DNA of 64,000 nt from Mytilinidion resinicola (GCF_010093595.1 NW_022985437.1:3380630-3444629), one strand, 5' to 3'. Positions 44,535 through 55,915 are shown, counted from the first letter of the stretch. Numbers and translations: made by a program. The notes: a model not told the origin generated them from the letters alone.

Positions 44535-44973
44535 GGTCAAAGATTTCTGGACGCTCGTTCTCGAGTGTGGCAGGACGATGAAGGTATTGATAATATGAAT
44601 TCGAGCACATCCAAGTATTTATACTCTTCGTTTCTTAGTAGAATTACCGCAGTTGTCGGATGAATGTGATGTCTCTTTAACGAGCGGTCTAACCAACTTG
44701 GGCAGAGAGATAGCTCCAAAAAGGGAACAGAGATAGATCCCAAAACGGAATTAAGAAGGCCCCCAAAAGCCTAATAGGGAACAGAGATACTTCCATTCGA
44801 GGAAAATGGCGACTTTACTTACCCGTTCCGAGTATGGTTCTGCATCTCTGACCAATCAACACTTAGCTGCCCGCTAATATCTACGCTAAGATTTGTTTCA
44901 TTAGTGCAATAAGCAGGCGATTACAAATGCGAAAACTAAACATTCCGGCACAGAGGAAGACCTCCCCGCCGGA
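44535..44973. other. Promoter region of the OYE gene
   Basis: About 440 bp between the transcription factor's 3' end and the OYE start. A short direct repeat (agggaacagagata) occurs near 44706-44790. Confidence 0.4.
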
Positions 44974-46737
44974 CTAAGATATAGTGTAGCCGGGAACTTC
45001 TTCCCAGAACGCCTTAACTTGCGACATGAATGCCTTTTCTGACCAAATGAACTGCTTCAGAATTGCGAGCAATTCCGGCCATGATGTATACAACCCTCTA
45101 AGCCTGGTGCTGCGGTTCAAGTGCAACAATACCACGTACTCTGATCGAATAGGTCCTGTAGGGGCAAAAGCCCCGCCGATGTGCAGGAGCCAAGCCAGTA
45201 AATCAGGCCGGTCATCCCATACGAGATCGTTATTCGCTTGTTGTAATTTGCAGAGTAGCTGTAATGAAAGGTGGGACTACTCCATTCACAGTCAGTGCAA
45301 CCGATAAGGCACTAGGCTGTCATGCGGTTGGCTTACGGGAATGGTTGAAGCACGCCAAAGTTTGCAACGCAGCATTGCCGAGCATAGATATGCTGCTAAA
45401 TGGCAACACTCCGAGATTGAAGATTGATTCGGTAAGCTCACTAGCCGCGACTGGATAGATGCTTGGTGGTTATCAATATGTGCCATCGATATTACATCCT
45501 CTCTGCCGAAAAAGGTAGAGTCTCGAATACATTGCAAGGCAGAGATGTCCTTGAGCACCTCAACGAACTCTTCGCCCAGTAGGTAGGACTGGGCCCGGAA
45601 TCCAGGCGGCAGGATAAAGAAATCTGGGGAGAAAGGATCTCTGCGCCACTGAAGCTCGGAAAAGGTTGTGTGATCGACAATTCGACTTGACCCTGTCAAC
45701 ACCGAGGCATTTAAGTCTGACCTGTTAATCAATGTAAGAATGAGCGGCTAAGAAACGCTGTATTGTCGCTCACCAGAAGATGGCACGTTTGATCCCGTCA
45801 CTTAGATACACCCCCTTTCTTCGGCATATGTCAAGAAGCTGGTGTATTGCGCCCATGTGAAGTTGAACTTGACGCGGCATTCCAAGCCGAGCCTGTAACA
45901 TTGAAACGTCAGCTTTTGCGGCCGCATGCGTAGTCAAATTTGGGGATATTAAAAAGAGAAGTGTTTCAGACATCTATACCGGCGAGCAGCAGAATGGCCC
46001 CTAGTGTTGATTCCGAAGTAGCTCTATCCGGAGAATTCATCCTCTGTCGAATGGAACTCAGAGCCTCGCTCTGGAACCTGAGATACTCCGTGGCGATGCT
46101 GCTAGCAGTGACGGCAAATGCGAATGTGAGCATGAAGGCACTTAGAAGAGCGTCATCATCCGGCCTTTTTCGAAGAACGGAGCGGAAGTTCTGGAGCACA
46201 AGCTCATCTAACATGCTAAAGGCAGGCTCCGCCGCCCGCTGGGCCTTGTCTGAAGCATCCCATGTAAGCATTTGCCGGGTAGTTCTGAGTGTTGCGAAGA
46301 TCTTACGCTGACTATGCAATGCTTGCAGTCTTGGCGACTCTGCAGCAAGCGATTGGAACGGATCGGGGCCGTCGGGCGCATCTGCAAAGAGAGAGGGTGG
46401 TGATGCGACAAGAGTCTGGCATCGTTTTCTTTCGCGCGCGGGTCGGCTAGGATCATCTTTCAAAGACACTACTACTGCACGGAAATTATGACCCGACTCT
46501 TGCTGAAGCTTTCGCTTTTTCTCGAGGCCCCGCGCAACAGCATGCGACCGGGCCAGGCGCCTCGCTTTGCGGTCGGTCGCGTCATCTGGACTTTGGATGG
46601 AAATGAAATGAAATTGACCACCTGAATAATTAACGATTAGACACGGAATCATAGCCTCGAGGCTTCGGCCTACCTGGACCGAGTTCGTTGCGGGCTGCTC
46701 GGAAGGATGACTTGGTGGCATTATTATGTCGGATCAT
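44974..46737 (-). CDS. Fungal_trans_2 (DUF3468)-type transcription regulator without a Zn2Cys6 domain
   Basis: Five exons on the minus strand: 46737-46674, 46621-45980, 45912-45774, 45721-45337 and 45276-44974. The introns are 52, 67, 52 and 60 nt, all GT-AG with frame preserved; the product is 510 aa. The start MIRHNNATKSSFRAARNELG leads over intron 1 into GGQFHFISIQSPDDATDRKA and RRLARSHAVARGLEKKRKLQ, the family's N-terminal RSHxxR block. The middle has FAFAVTASSIATEYL and LHMGAIHQLLDICRRKG. The end has LAWLLHIGGAFAPTGPIRS and LAILKQFIWSEKAFMSQVKA, typical of Fungal_trans_2. No six-cysteine cluster is present, as is common in this subfamily. DNA binding is therefore unproven. It may regulate the adjoining OYE gene (inference). 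Confidence 0.82.
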
Positions 46738-48185
46738 TGCAGAATGTGTATGTGATTTAGCCTGAAAATACGGGCTTGTGTGCGACATGCACAACTTCCC
46801 TGCAGGCAAGCGGTGAGGTGGGAAAATAGGAATGTTTTCGATGTGGATGATACGGATAGCGGATGACAAATCGGCATCGTATGAAGTCAGCAACAAGCCG
46901 TTTTGGCGGCAAGAAGCTGGCTGAAGGCGCGAAGGTCACAGGAACGGTACATACGGTCCTGTAACTCTTGAGGTCGTGGCCTCCATATAAGCCCCCTGAG
47001 GCCACTAGACGGAATTGGCGTCTCTGAACGGCAGCGTGTTGGCCTCTGGTGGCAAGACGACGCGTCCTTTCGAGCGATGGGCGGGGATGCCTAGCAGCAA
47101 CGCGTGCCTTGTCCGCCAGGATGGGTGGCGGAGTTCTTTCGTACCACTGTTGAGGAGATTTGGTCAGATCTGATCACGTGACTGAATCTCAGAAATCACG
47201 GAGAGGGTAGCTGTGGTTGCTCAGGTGGAAGGGCGGAAAGCCAAGAAAGCGGAGATGCTTGGCTGTTTGAGACGGGGCGGCGGCTCCTCTTGGCTTCCCG
47301 TGTTCGTGCTTCCCAGCTTCTCCAACCTCAACTTCATCGCTCCCTGTGATGTTGCCATCTCATATCGACACGCGACGCTAACGATTCGGCATGCCAGAAA
47401 CTGCATGGCCTAGAGACAGTACGGCAGCATTATAGGCTGTCCTCGTTGTCCTGCCTCGCCGCTTGGAGGCTTGGAATCCAACTCGCTGAGCAACGCCATC
47501 GCGTCCAGATCATCACCTGCGCACGTTTCTACCACCTCTATCATAGTGGAGTGTGCTGGAACTGTAATGGCAAGCGTTCGAACTTCAAATTCTCTCTTGA
47601 GCTCGCTCGCCGAACCGGCAAACTCCGTAGGCGAGCTTGAAGAGTAATGATGGACCCTAAAATCCCTATCCCCAATGAATCGCACCGGCAAATATTTTAC
47701 CATGCCACTGTAGATTGCTCAATCGTTAAGAGGTGTTGACATCGAGTCTAGACTAGGCCCAGAAATTTGCGTCTTGTCGAGGCGGCAGGTGAGCCATGGC
47801 TGTGCGACTACAGTACCAATTCCCGGATTCCGGACCAACGTCCCATGGTAGCAAGAACTCGCTTGACGGACACTAAGAGGAGAAATTGCTATTTGATAAC
47901 CCTCCCGCTCTGCAATTTGCAACAACTTGCAATAATTCTAAAGGCCACTGGGTCGCCTCCACACATCAATGTCACCACCGCAACAGCAAAGCAAGCACGG
48001 CACCGTCTACGAAGCGCAGTACCTATCCGATTCTGAAGTCCAAATCAGCCAATTCAAAGCCGCTGCCAACCTATCGGCTCTCTGCGCATCACAGCATTTC
48101 ATATCTTGAATTATCACGCGCGACCTCTACGCCACCACTCTACTACGGAAGAATAGCCAGCGAGACCCTCCACCATTCCGCAATG
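46738..48185. other. Gene-poor stretch before the subtelomeric boundary
   Basis: About 1.4 kb. Open stretches such as 47410-47703 (minus, 97 codons) have no recognisable family. Base composition is still normal. Confidence 0.4.
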
Positions 48186-48394
48186 GAACTTCTCTCAGAA
48201 GAATGCGTGTTCTGCCGCGACCGCCTCTCGCGAGAAGAAGCGCATCACAGGCCATGCAAAGACCACGTGGTGTGTACTTCACGTGCGAAGGAGTTTTCGA
48301 ACGGGCCTTGCAGACCGAGTCCCTCTACCCTCCTCACTGCTGTGGCATCGACCACGCTATTTCGATCGACGCGATGATAGGTGAGCGAGCGTAG
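48186..48394 (+). pseudogene. RBR-type (RING/IBR) E3 ligase fragment, frameshifted
   Basis: One frame reads ELLSEECVFCRDRLSREEAH then RPCKDHVVC. A second frame takes over with FTCEGVFERALQTESLYPPH and CCGIDHAI. Together these are the CxxC...PCxH..C..C...LF..A..(D/E)SLxPPRCC pattern of the first RING of fungal RBR ligases, broken by a shift near 48275. The downstream IBR and second RING are absent: the frame stops at 48394 and a 12-bp repeat (atgcagacagta) follows. A 3'-deleted pseudogene at the edge of the AT-rich block. Confidence 0.6.
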
Positions 48395-48440
48395 ACGGCG
48401 ATGCAGACAGTAATGCAGACAGCAATTCAGGTGGCGATGC
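48395..48440. repeat. Short 12-bp tandem repeat
   Basis: About four imperfect copies of 'atgcagacagta' lie directly between the RBR fragment and the AT-rich domain. Confidence 0.55.
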
Positions 48441-48534
48441 AGGCCGGCTAGGCTTGATGGAAAGGAGCCTCTATAAGGTAAGGTTTTAAAAGTTTTAGTA
48501 TCCTTCTAGGCACAGAGGCACGGCAGGTCGCAAT

Positions 48535-48755
48535 ACAATAAAACAGAGAGGCTGCACGTGCAGCTATAGGTACGGCCTCTTACATACGGTATTACGTACA
48601 GCCTCGCGTACAGCCTCTTAAGTACGGCATTATATACAGCCTCGCATACGGCCTCTCTCGTACAGCTATACATACAACCTCTTTTATACAGCTTTATATA
48701 CAGCTTTAAATACAGCCCGCGTACGGCCTGCATACGGCCTTATGTATGGCTAAGT
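48535..48755. repeat. Degenerate minisatellite (unit like tacggcctcgca)
   Basis: A run of imperfect 10-14 bp units of the form TAC(A/G)GCCT(C/Y)N. It marks the left edge of the AT-rich block and has no credible coding content. Confidence 0.7.
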
Positions 48756-48759
48756 AAAT

Positions 48760-49062
48760 TAGAAAGAATACACGTGCGGATGCACGTGAGAATAGAGCTC
48801 CGGACGAAGTTCCGCGCCGCTCTAGCCAATTAGGAGATTGGACCGGAGAGGGGGGGGGGGGGAGAGGGGGGGGGGGGGGGGTGTGCGTTTACTAAAATGG
48901 GGGTGTGCGACTACTGATTACTAGCCCCCGATAAACGCACACCCTCTTTTCACTCCACGCACACCCCCCTTCTCGTCCGATCTTTTGATCGGCTAGAGCG
49001 GCTCGGAGCTTCGTCCCGAGCTCTATTCTCACGTGCATCCGCACGTGTAGCCTTTCTCATTC
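48760..49062. repeat. About 300-bp imperfect palindrome with internal G-tracts
   Basis: The left arm (attagaaagaatacacgtgc...gagaatagagctc...gccgctctagcc) is matched by the inverted right arm (ggctagagcggctc...gagctctattctc...gcacgtgtagcctttct). Nested inside is a second inverted pair, gggtgtgcgttta and taaacgcacaccc. Two G-runs, 48850-48862 (13 G) and 48866-48881 (16 G), lie in the left half, with only a short C-run opposite. Each arm carries CACGTG twice. It could be a foldback or MITE-like element. Confidence 0.75.
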
Positions 49063-49124
49063 ACTTAGCGTACGTGAGCTCGTACGTGAGGCTATACAAA
49101 TCGGCATGGCTATAAATCGGCATG

Positions 49125-49332
49125 GCTATACAGCCTCTCCGTTTTACAGTGCATCCTTTCCAATTTGTGTAGCCTTACGTATAAGCTTACGTACGAGCTT
49201 ATATACGGCTATATAGCTATACCGATTTATATAGCCTTACGTATAAGCTTACGTACGGGCTTACGTACGGCTGTATATACAGCTATATAAATTAGAAAGA
49301 ATAAGCTGTAAAACGGAGAGGATATATAGCTA
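49125..49332. repeat. Second inverted repeat
   Basis: CCTCTCCGTTTTACAG near 49129 is inverted at about 49305 as CTGTAAAACGGAGAGG. The segments ctttccaatttgtgtag and ctatataaattagaaag extend the arms. Between them are direct repeats of 'tatagccttacgtataagcttacgtac'. Confidence 0.65.
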
Positions 49333-49689
49333 TACCGATTTGTCTAGCCTTATATATAGCCTTATATATAAGTTTATATATAAGCTTATATAAAAGCTTA
49401 TATACGGCTGTATTAGCTGTTGTATTTAGAAAAAGTATTCGGAATTAGTAAATAAGTTAAGCGAGCGAATTAGAGGCTCTAGTGCTCCGAGCTAATTAGA
49501 AGGTAGTAAAGTAATAGAGGGGTAGAGGTTGTATATAGAGTAAAAAGGGAATATATATAGAGTAATTAGGGGGTATATATTTATCTCTCCCCTATAATTA
49601 AAGGCAATATTTTAGAATTAATAGGTGTAACTAAGCTTAGCTTTTACGTTCTAAAAAATAATACTAATACTAATACCCCGCCAGATATA

Positions 49690-49835
49690 ATCTAATCTAG
49701 GACGAGCTTAATTACTACCCCCCTATTTTCTCCGTATTACCCCTTTTTTCTTTTCCTGCCACCCCCCCTATATCTAGCCTAGCGCCGGCCCGTATTAATA
49801 TTATTCTACTAATTATATTTACTCGCTTATTAGAT
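49690..49835 (+). repeat. Left terminal inverted repeat of the Mutator-like element
   Basis: About 145 bp whose complement recurs at 52475-52625. Markers are 'cctgccaccccccctatat', 'agcctagcgccggcccg' and 'tattattctactaattata'. The arms differ at only a few positions. Confidence 0.85.
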
Positions 49836-50513
49836 ACGTAAAACGGTAAGGCTATATAAATCGGAAAAAATGTATATACGAATCGCATAGAATATATATA
49901 TATATAATAATAACAGTCTATTTACTCTATCTACTCTAGCTAGTCTAGAAGTAGAAAGCGCCTAGATAGCCGCCTTTTAATTGCTAATTAAAAGGAACGC
50001 CGTATATACTATTATACTAAGGTCTTATACCTAAAAATTCTCCTTTACTATAAATAGCCTCTTTCTTAGAAGTATATAAAAGGCTATTTTTAAGCGCTGT
50101 TTAACTGTTAGGAACTAAGGAAATAGAGCCCTAGGCCGCTGTTAGGGTGTCTACTTATCTAGCAGAAAGGTTTAGTACTATATTTATAAACTATATAGAA
50201 TTATTAAATACTATAATAGTTCTCTCGACCGCCGGCGTGTTTATAGAAACACCTGCTATAGTAATTTAGCTAGCTGGTATTATAATCTGCATTAATTATA
50301 TTAGTTCCTATCTACTTATAATACTCTGCTTTTATTATATACAAGCAGTAGTTTTATAAGTTCGCCGGAGATATAATATTCCTTTACGTAATCCTAGTCC
50401 TCTACTACGCTGTTATACTTACTGCACTACGCTTACTAGATCTTATTAAGTATTAATTTCGAATTAAGATTAATTATATTAAGTTAAGTTAATAGATATA
50501 GATACACGGCTAC

Positions 50514-50577
50514 GGCTACAGCCACGGCCACTGCTACTACTACTGCTACTGCCACAGCTACTACTACGGCCACAGCC
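50514..50577. repeat. Imperfect trinucleotide repeat (GCY/ACN)
   Basis: A run of GCT/ACG/GCC/ACT triplets inside the MULE, unusually GC-rich for its surroundings. On the minus strand it would encode alternating Val and Ala. Confidence 0.6.
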
Positions 50578-52474
50578 TGCTATTATTTAATAAGGTGTAG
50601 TAAAGCCTATTAGCCGGCCTTTATAACGCTGTATAATTACTAGAGCCTTAATAAAAAGGAAAGGATTTATAGGAAGGTCTACTTTATTTAGAATAGGACG
50701 ATTAAACTACTAGTATTAATAAATATCCTTTAGTATAACTTTATACTTAGCTATTAATATAGCGTGCAGTTTTCTATATATTTTATAATAGCATAGTATA
50801 CTGTATATTCCTCTAAATATTCTATTATATATTAGGTTAAAATTATTATCCTTAGCCTTTTTAATCTGCTTGGCGATTAATTAAAGGCCCTGCTTAGTAA
50901 CTTTTCCAATAACTTTACTAAATTTAGGCAGCTTTACCTCGTGCTAAAGAGCTCTATATTATCGGCTAAGCTGGTTCTTTAGCTCTATACCTTAGCGGTG
51001 AATATATTAAGATAGTAGTATAACTATATTATATAAGTTACTTGTTAAAATCTAAAGATATAATTTAATACTGCTGTTTAAACCTTTAAGTTATAAGGTT
51101 ATAGTATTGCTAAAGTGCGGCAGAAGGCTAGTATAATATATAGCAATCTCTTTTTTATATAGCTACTACTCTTTAGTAAGGTAATTAATTAGGAGTTATT
51201 TATATATATAATCTAATTTTATCTTATTCTAAGCGGCTATAAACTTATCTTCTATAGGTTTTACTAGGCAGAAGTTAAGCTTATTAATAAATTTCTTTTA
51301 ATTTTTCTATATAGCCTTAATTTTAGCTATTATTAGATTTTAAGAGGTATATACTATATTCTATAGATCTATAATATTAGTTACTGCTTGCTTATTATTC
51401 TTCTAGATAGCTATAGCCTTGCTAGCGATATTCTTCTGCACGTGCTATTTACACAGGAGTTAAGAAATAGTAGGAAAGAACTTAGCCAGCGTATTTTTAA
51501 GTGCTAGCTCTTTATCTATAATAAAAACGCCTGGTAAAACTCCTAGGCGCTAGTATATAAGATAAAGCTTATATACTATAAAGATATAGTCCCCCTCTTC
51601 TTTTTCTAAAAGGAAATAATAGCCTAGCTTATAGTTCCTGCCCTAGTTAATAACGCCGTTAATATAAAAAAGCAGTATCTTAAACTTATTTATTTTATAG
51701 GTGCAGTTAAGAAGAATAATATTAGGATTTCTCTGGAATATCTAAACACTCTTAGAATATATAAAGTATAGATACTTAATATAGTTTACTTTATTTAGCT
51801 TATATTTATAGTAGTAATAAGCGTCCGGGTTATTACCGCCGTGTTTCTTAAGCACCTTAAGTATAGCCTAAGTTAAAGTAAGCCTCTAAAGCTTTATTTT
51901 CTTCTACTTCTATTTCTTATTATATAGGTTCTATATAGTTATATCCTTGCCTTTAGTAAGTAGGTTATTAAAAATAGTACTAACAGGCGTGCCTCTATTA
52001 AGCTAATTATATATAGTTTAAATTATATCCTTATCTAGATCTTAGTATACGGCTAGAGTCCCCTTATTAGTATTAAACGGCTTATAATTATAAACAGAAA
52101 CCTTAACTTTAAAAAACTAATTACTTAGCTATAGATTTCTTATAAAAGCTTTTTTTATAAGGTAATTAGACTTCTTTATACAGGTGTTCTTCTTTCTATT
52201 AGCCGGCTTATATATACCCGCATAATCGCAATAAATAAGCACCTTCTACACCTAAGGTGGAGTGCGCTTATCTATTTTATTATTATATTTAACGATCGCG
52301 TATTTTTCCTTTTTTACCTAATTATTAACGGACTTTATACCCTTATCTACGGATATATAGCGGCCCTAAGGGGGCGGCCGGAGCGGTATAGCAGTAAGGG
52401 TGGTAATATAGAGGATATAGTGTTAATATATTATAAGTATATAGTTAATATAAATTCCTTATTAAGTATAAATA

Positions 52475-52625
52475 GTAAGTAAATATAATTAGTAGAATAA
52501 TATTAATACGGGCCGGCGCTAGGCTAGATATAGGGGGGGTGGCAGGAAAAGAAAAGAAGGGTAATACGGAGAGAATAAGGGGGTGGTAATTAAGCTTATT
52601 CCTAATCTATTACCTATTACTACCC
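52475..52625 (-). repeat. Right terminal inverted repeat of the Mutator-like element
   Basis: The inverted match to 49690-49835, with 'cgggccggcgctaggct' and 'gggtggcaggaaaagaaaa' as markers. Confidence 0.85.
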
Positions 52626-54146
52626 TAGGTATCCGCTTTACTTATCCTATAAAGCGCCTAATAAGTAAATAAATATTGCAACTACTATATACTTACTATA
52701 CTTTAGTATAGCGCGTTAAACCTAACCGCTATATATATAATCTCTGTATAGTATTCTATTTAAGGCGAATATAGGCGGTATACTTCTAAGCAGGTACGTA
52801 GCCGGCTAAGAGTATTAACGCTATTTTCGGGGTAGATTTTATAGTTTGCGCACTTTAAAACGGTTAGAGAGAATACTTTTAAAATACTTAAGTACTTATC
52901 TATTATACGTTTTAGTTTCGATATTTTTTTCTTTCTACTTTGCAGAATCCAGAAATTTGCAAAGTTCTTACCTAGAAATAGTAAACTCCGGGTTATCTTA
53001 GTTGTTTAGCAAACGTTTACTAGCTGTTTATATTATAGCAAAGTTATAAAGGCTAAGTTTTAAAGCGTTGCTATCTACAGGCCCTTTTTTTTTATTGCGG
53101 AACTTTTATAATTAAAGTTAGAAGCCGTAATAGCTAGATATAGTAACTATATACCTCTATATCTAAAATTATGCGGATATTAAGCTTTTTACCTACTATC
53201 TCTATTTTCTATATAGAGAATATTACCTTATAACTATTATAGTAGGGCTTTAGAAAAAATGCGATAATAATATAAATATCTTTATATAATCCACGGAAAT
53301 AGTCTTCTACTTTAGTATTTAAATAGTATATACTTTCCGTGTTAGTTACTTCTATAACCAGGGCTGGTAGTTTGTTTAAAGTATATTAATACGCAAAGTC
53401 TAGGCTCTTCTCTAAGCCCTTTTCTTTATTATTTTTTCTTAGGAAGATTCCTAGTAATTTTATGGCGTTTATATTATTTGCGAATAAGTAAGAAGCGGTT
53501 ATTATCTTTAGTTCGTTATTACTTCTTTATTTCTATAGCTACTTTTCTATCTTATATTCTATACTTTTAAGAAAGCATTTATATATATAATAAAAAGGTA
53601 TAGAAATAACAAATTCTTTAGTAGAACAGTTGTATTTAAATTTATAGGAGAAGATATTAGCCTATATAAATACTATAGAAAGTAGGTGTTATTTTTAGCT
53701 TTTTACTTAATATTATCTTAAAGCCAGCCTTCTAGGCCTTAGGTTTTAATATAGTTTTCTAGCTTATTATATTCTCTATACTCTAAGTTAAAGATTCTAT
53801 AGTTTTTTTTAGGTTCCTTAGGTTCTTATATTTAGGGGCGTTTACCGCTTTTAAGCTAGTGGAAAATTTTAAGAATTTTCTTAATATTAGGGAAGTTCTT
53901 ATTAATATCGGCGACCTTATTATTACTATTAGTAAGCTTCTCGTCGCTATAGGGGACCTTATAGTAGCTATTAGTCTTTTTAGTATTACTAACCTAGTCG
54001 ATATTATAGTGCTTAGGGTTGCTATTAGTAGGCTTTTTTTTCCTATACTAATTCCTAACGCCGGGTAACTAAACCCTTTTTTTAACGTTACTTATAGCCG
54101 AGAACTGCAACCTTTAAGGTATTTTAGGTGCAGATATAGTAAAAAA
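52626..54146. other. RIP-mutated DNA, no element recognised
   Basis: About 1.5 kb. One short ORF at 53859-54068 has an internal near-repeat (NIGDLIITIS / AIGDLIVAIS), but it looks like chance in degenerate DNA. I could not identify the source sequence. Confidence 0.4.
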
Positions 54147-54512
54147 GAAGCCTTTTTAAAAGTAGATAAGGTTAATTATACTAGGTAGTAGTATAGATTG
54201 CTAAAGTAATTAAGCGGCTTAATTATAAAGTTATAGAAGCTTTTTAAAGGTAGATAAGGTTAATTATACGGGTAGTAGTATAGTAGGTTGCTGGAAGTTA
54301 GTTAAGCAGCTTAATTATAATATTATAGAAGCCTTTTTAGAGGTAAATAAGGTTAATTATACAGGTGGTAGTATAGTAGGTTACTAGAAGTTAGTTAAGC
54401 GGCTTAATTATAATATTATAGAAGCCTTTTTAGGGGTAGATAAGGTTAATTATACGGGTAGTAGTATAGTAGGTTACTAAAAGTTAGTTAAGCGGCTTAA
54501 TAGTAGGGTTAT
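54147..54512. repeat. Four-copy minisatellite, 89-93 bp units
   Basis: Units begin GAAGCCTTTTT (or the variant GAAGCTTTTT) at 54147, 54236, 54328 and 54421. Each carries 'gataaggttaattatac', then 'ggtagtagtatag' and 'agttaagcggcttaat'. Identity is high apart from C/T and G/A differences of the RIP type. Confidence 0.85.
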
Positions 54513-55099
54513 AGTTGTTATTTATATAAGTATAGGAAAGCTAGAGCCCAGGCAATCTACTTAACCCTACTGCTTAATCCTAGGCTATAGTAAGCTAATT
54601 TTAGGCTATATCCTACTTTAGCCGAACCGTAACTCTAATACCTAAACTTAGCGTTAGCTACTAAAGTATATATTTAGGAGTAGAATAGATTACAGCTAAA
54701 CTAAAAAAATAGTAATCCTTTAAGCTATAAGTTTTCCACGGTTATTAATAAAGGAAACAGCTCTAAGTACGCTATATAACAGGCGATTATAGAAGATAGT
54801 ATACTTCTCCTAATACTATATAATATATTTTACAGATTTAGCTTACTTCTAAAAGCTAACTTAGTATATTTATAATAAGCAGTAATCTAGCTAAAGTAGG
54901 GATTAATTAATTAATTAACTTTAATATTTCTAAGTTAATTAATTGCTTTGTTAAACAGGCTGTAATTAATTTAATTTAATTTAATTAATTTCTAAAATGC
55001 TTAAGTTAAGTTAATAAGATTAATACTTTTTAACCCCTAAGTTAAATTAATTAGTTTAATTAATAGATTAATTAATAAGTTAATTACTACTTAGAAGGT
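54513..55099. other. Very AT-rich stretch with TTAATTAA clusters
   Basis: Many TTAATT/AATTAA units occur between about 54900 and 55100. I see no gene. Confidence 0.5.
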
Positions 55100-55915
55100 T
55101 TAATACTAATTTAACGCTAGAAGCGTATAAATTATAGAGTACTAAGTAACTTAGGCTTTATATTAAGGCGTTGTACGCCTAGGAGATTACTAAGTTTGCT
55201 AAAAATTCTTTTATAATTAGCTAAAAAGGCTGGAATAGAGTAGATATTAAGGGCTAGCTAGCCTAGAATAGAATAGCAATTTTTTATAATAACCTAGTAC
55301 TAAATAGGGTTCTTTACTAATAGGTTATCCTATTTTAGAGTTAGCTTACGCTTCCACCTTTTATACTTATTATTAACAGTTTTTTTTATCTCCTGCTTAC
55401 CCTTTTCTATAAAGTTCCTAAAAAAGTCTGCTTAGTTATTTATAGGGCTTATTTAATAGTATTTTATAGGCCTTATATTAGGAGATAAGGTAGAAGATAC
55501 TGCACTAGTAGCCTTTACAGCTACTTTATTTTTATATACCTGCTATAGCAGCTAGAAAAAGCTATAGCTATTTAAAAGCCAGTTTTTATATAGATATAGC
55601 CTAGCGCGCTTTATATTATAATCCTTTAGCACCTTCTATAGCCTTTTAAGCGCGTGTTTATATACTAAATAAAGTATTATAGCTATAAAATAAATAGAGG
55701 TATTTTCTATTTTTTTATAGTAATTTATAAGCTTTTTATAAGCGGCGTTAATATTAATAACTAAGTAATTTTTAGGTATATCTAGATTTTTATAGTTAAT
55801 AGCTTTAAGCTTCTCCTTTTACTTTTTAAGAGCCGAAAGTAGCTATTTAAATATAATAAAAACTTCCTAAATAGCTCTATAGCTACTAGCTATATTATTA
55901 TATTTTTAAACGGCT
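55100..55915 (-). mobile_element. hAT-family transposase remnant (C-terminal part)
   Basis: The minus-strand frame, with several stops, reads NAAYKKLINYYKKIENTSIY, FIAIILYLVYKHALKRL and ADFFRNFIEKGK, then near 55280-55330 NPIxYxVIIKNCYSILGxLA. This fits the C-terminal catalytic end and the dimerisation segment of hAT transposases (NPxxYW...Y.xL..LALD). No inverted ends were found. It is truncated on its N-terminal side near 55.92 kb and RIP-mutated. Confidence 0.6.

Larger units (their letters stand above)
49690..52625 (-). mobile_element. RIP-mutated Mutator-like (MULE) DNA transposon, about 2.9 kb
   Basis: It is bounded by about 145-bp terminal inverted repeats. The transposase is read on the minus strand from about 52330 to 50700. 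The N-terminal FAR1-like block reads YAIVKYNNKIDKRTP, then YAGIYKPANRKKNTCIKKSN. Further on come CTYKINKFKI (51690-51721), PGVFIIDKELALKN (about 51505-51545) and the LLCKxHVQKNIA block (about 51427-51461), the MULE (D)CTYKTNRFKMPL / ITDRELAL / LLCxWHV signature. Stops (TAG, TAA) interrupt the frame throughout and the first acidic residue is changed, so it is dead. A Val/Ala-coding trinucleotide run lies at 50514-50577. I see no clean target-site duplication. Confidence 0.85.

Noticed and set aside
53859..54068. A 69-codon hydrophobic ORF in the RIP block
   Set aside because: It is a chance open frame in Ile/Leu/Val-biased degenerate DNA with no matching neighbours.
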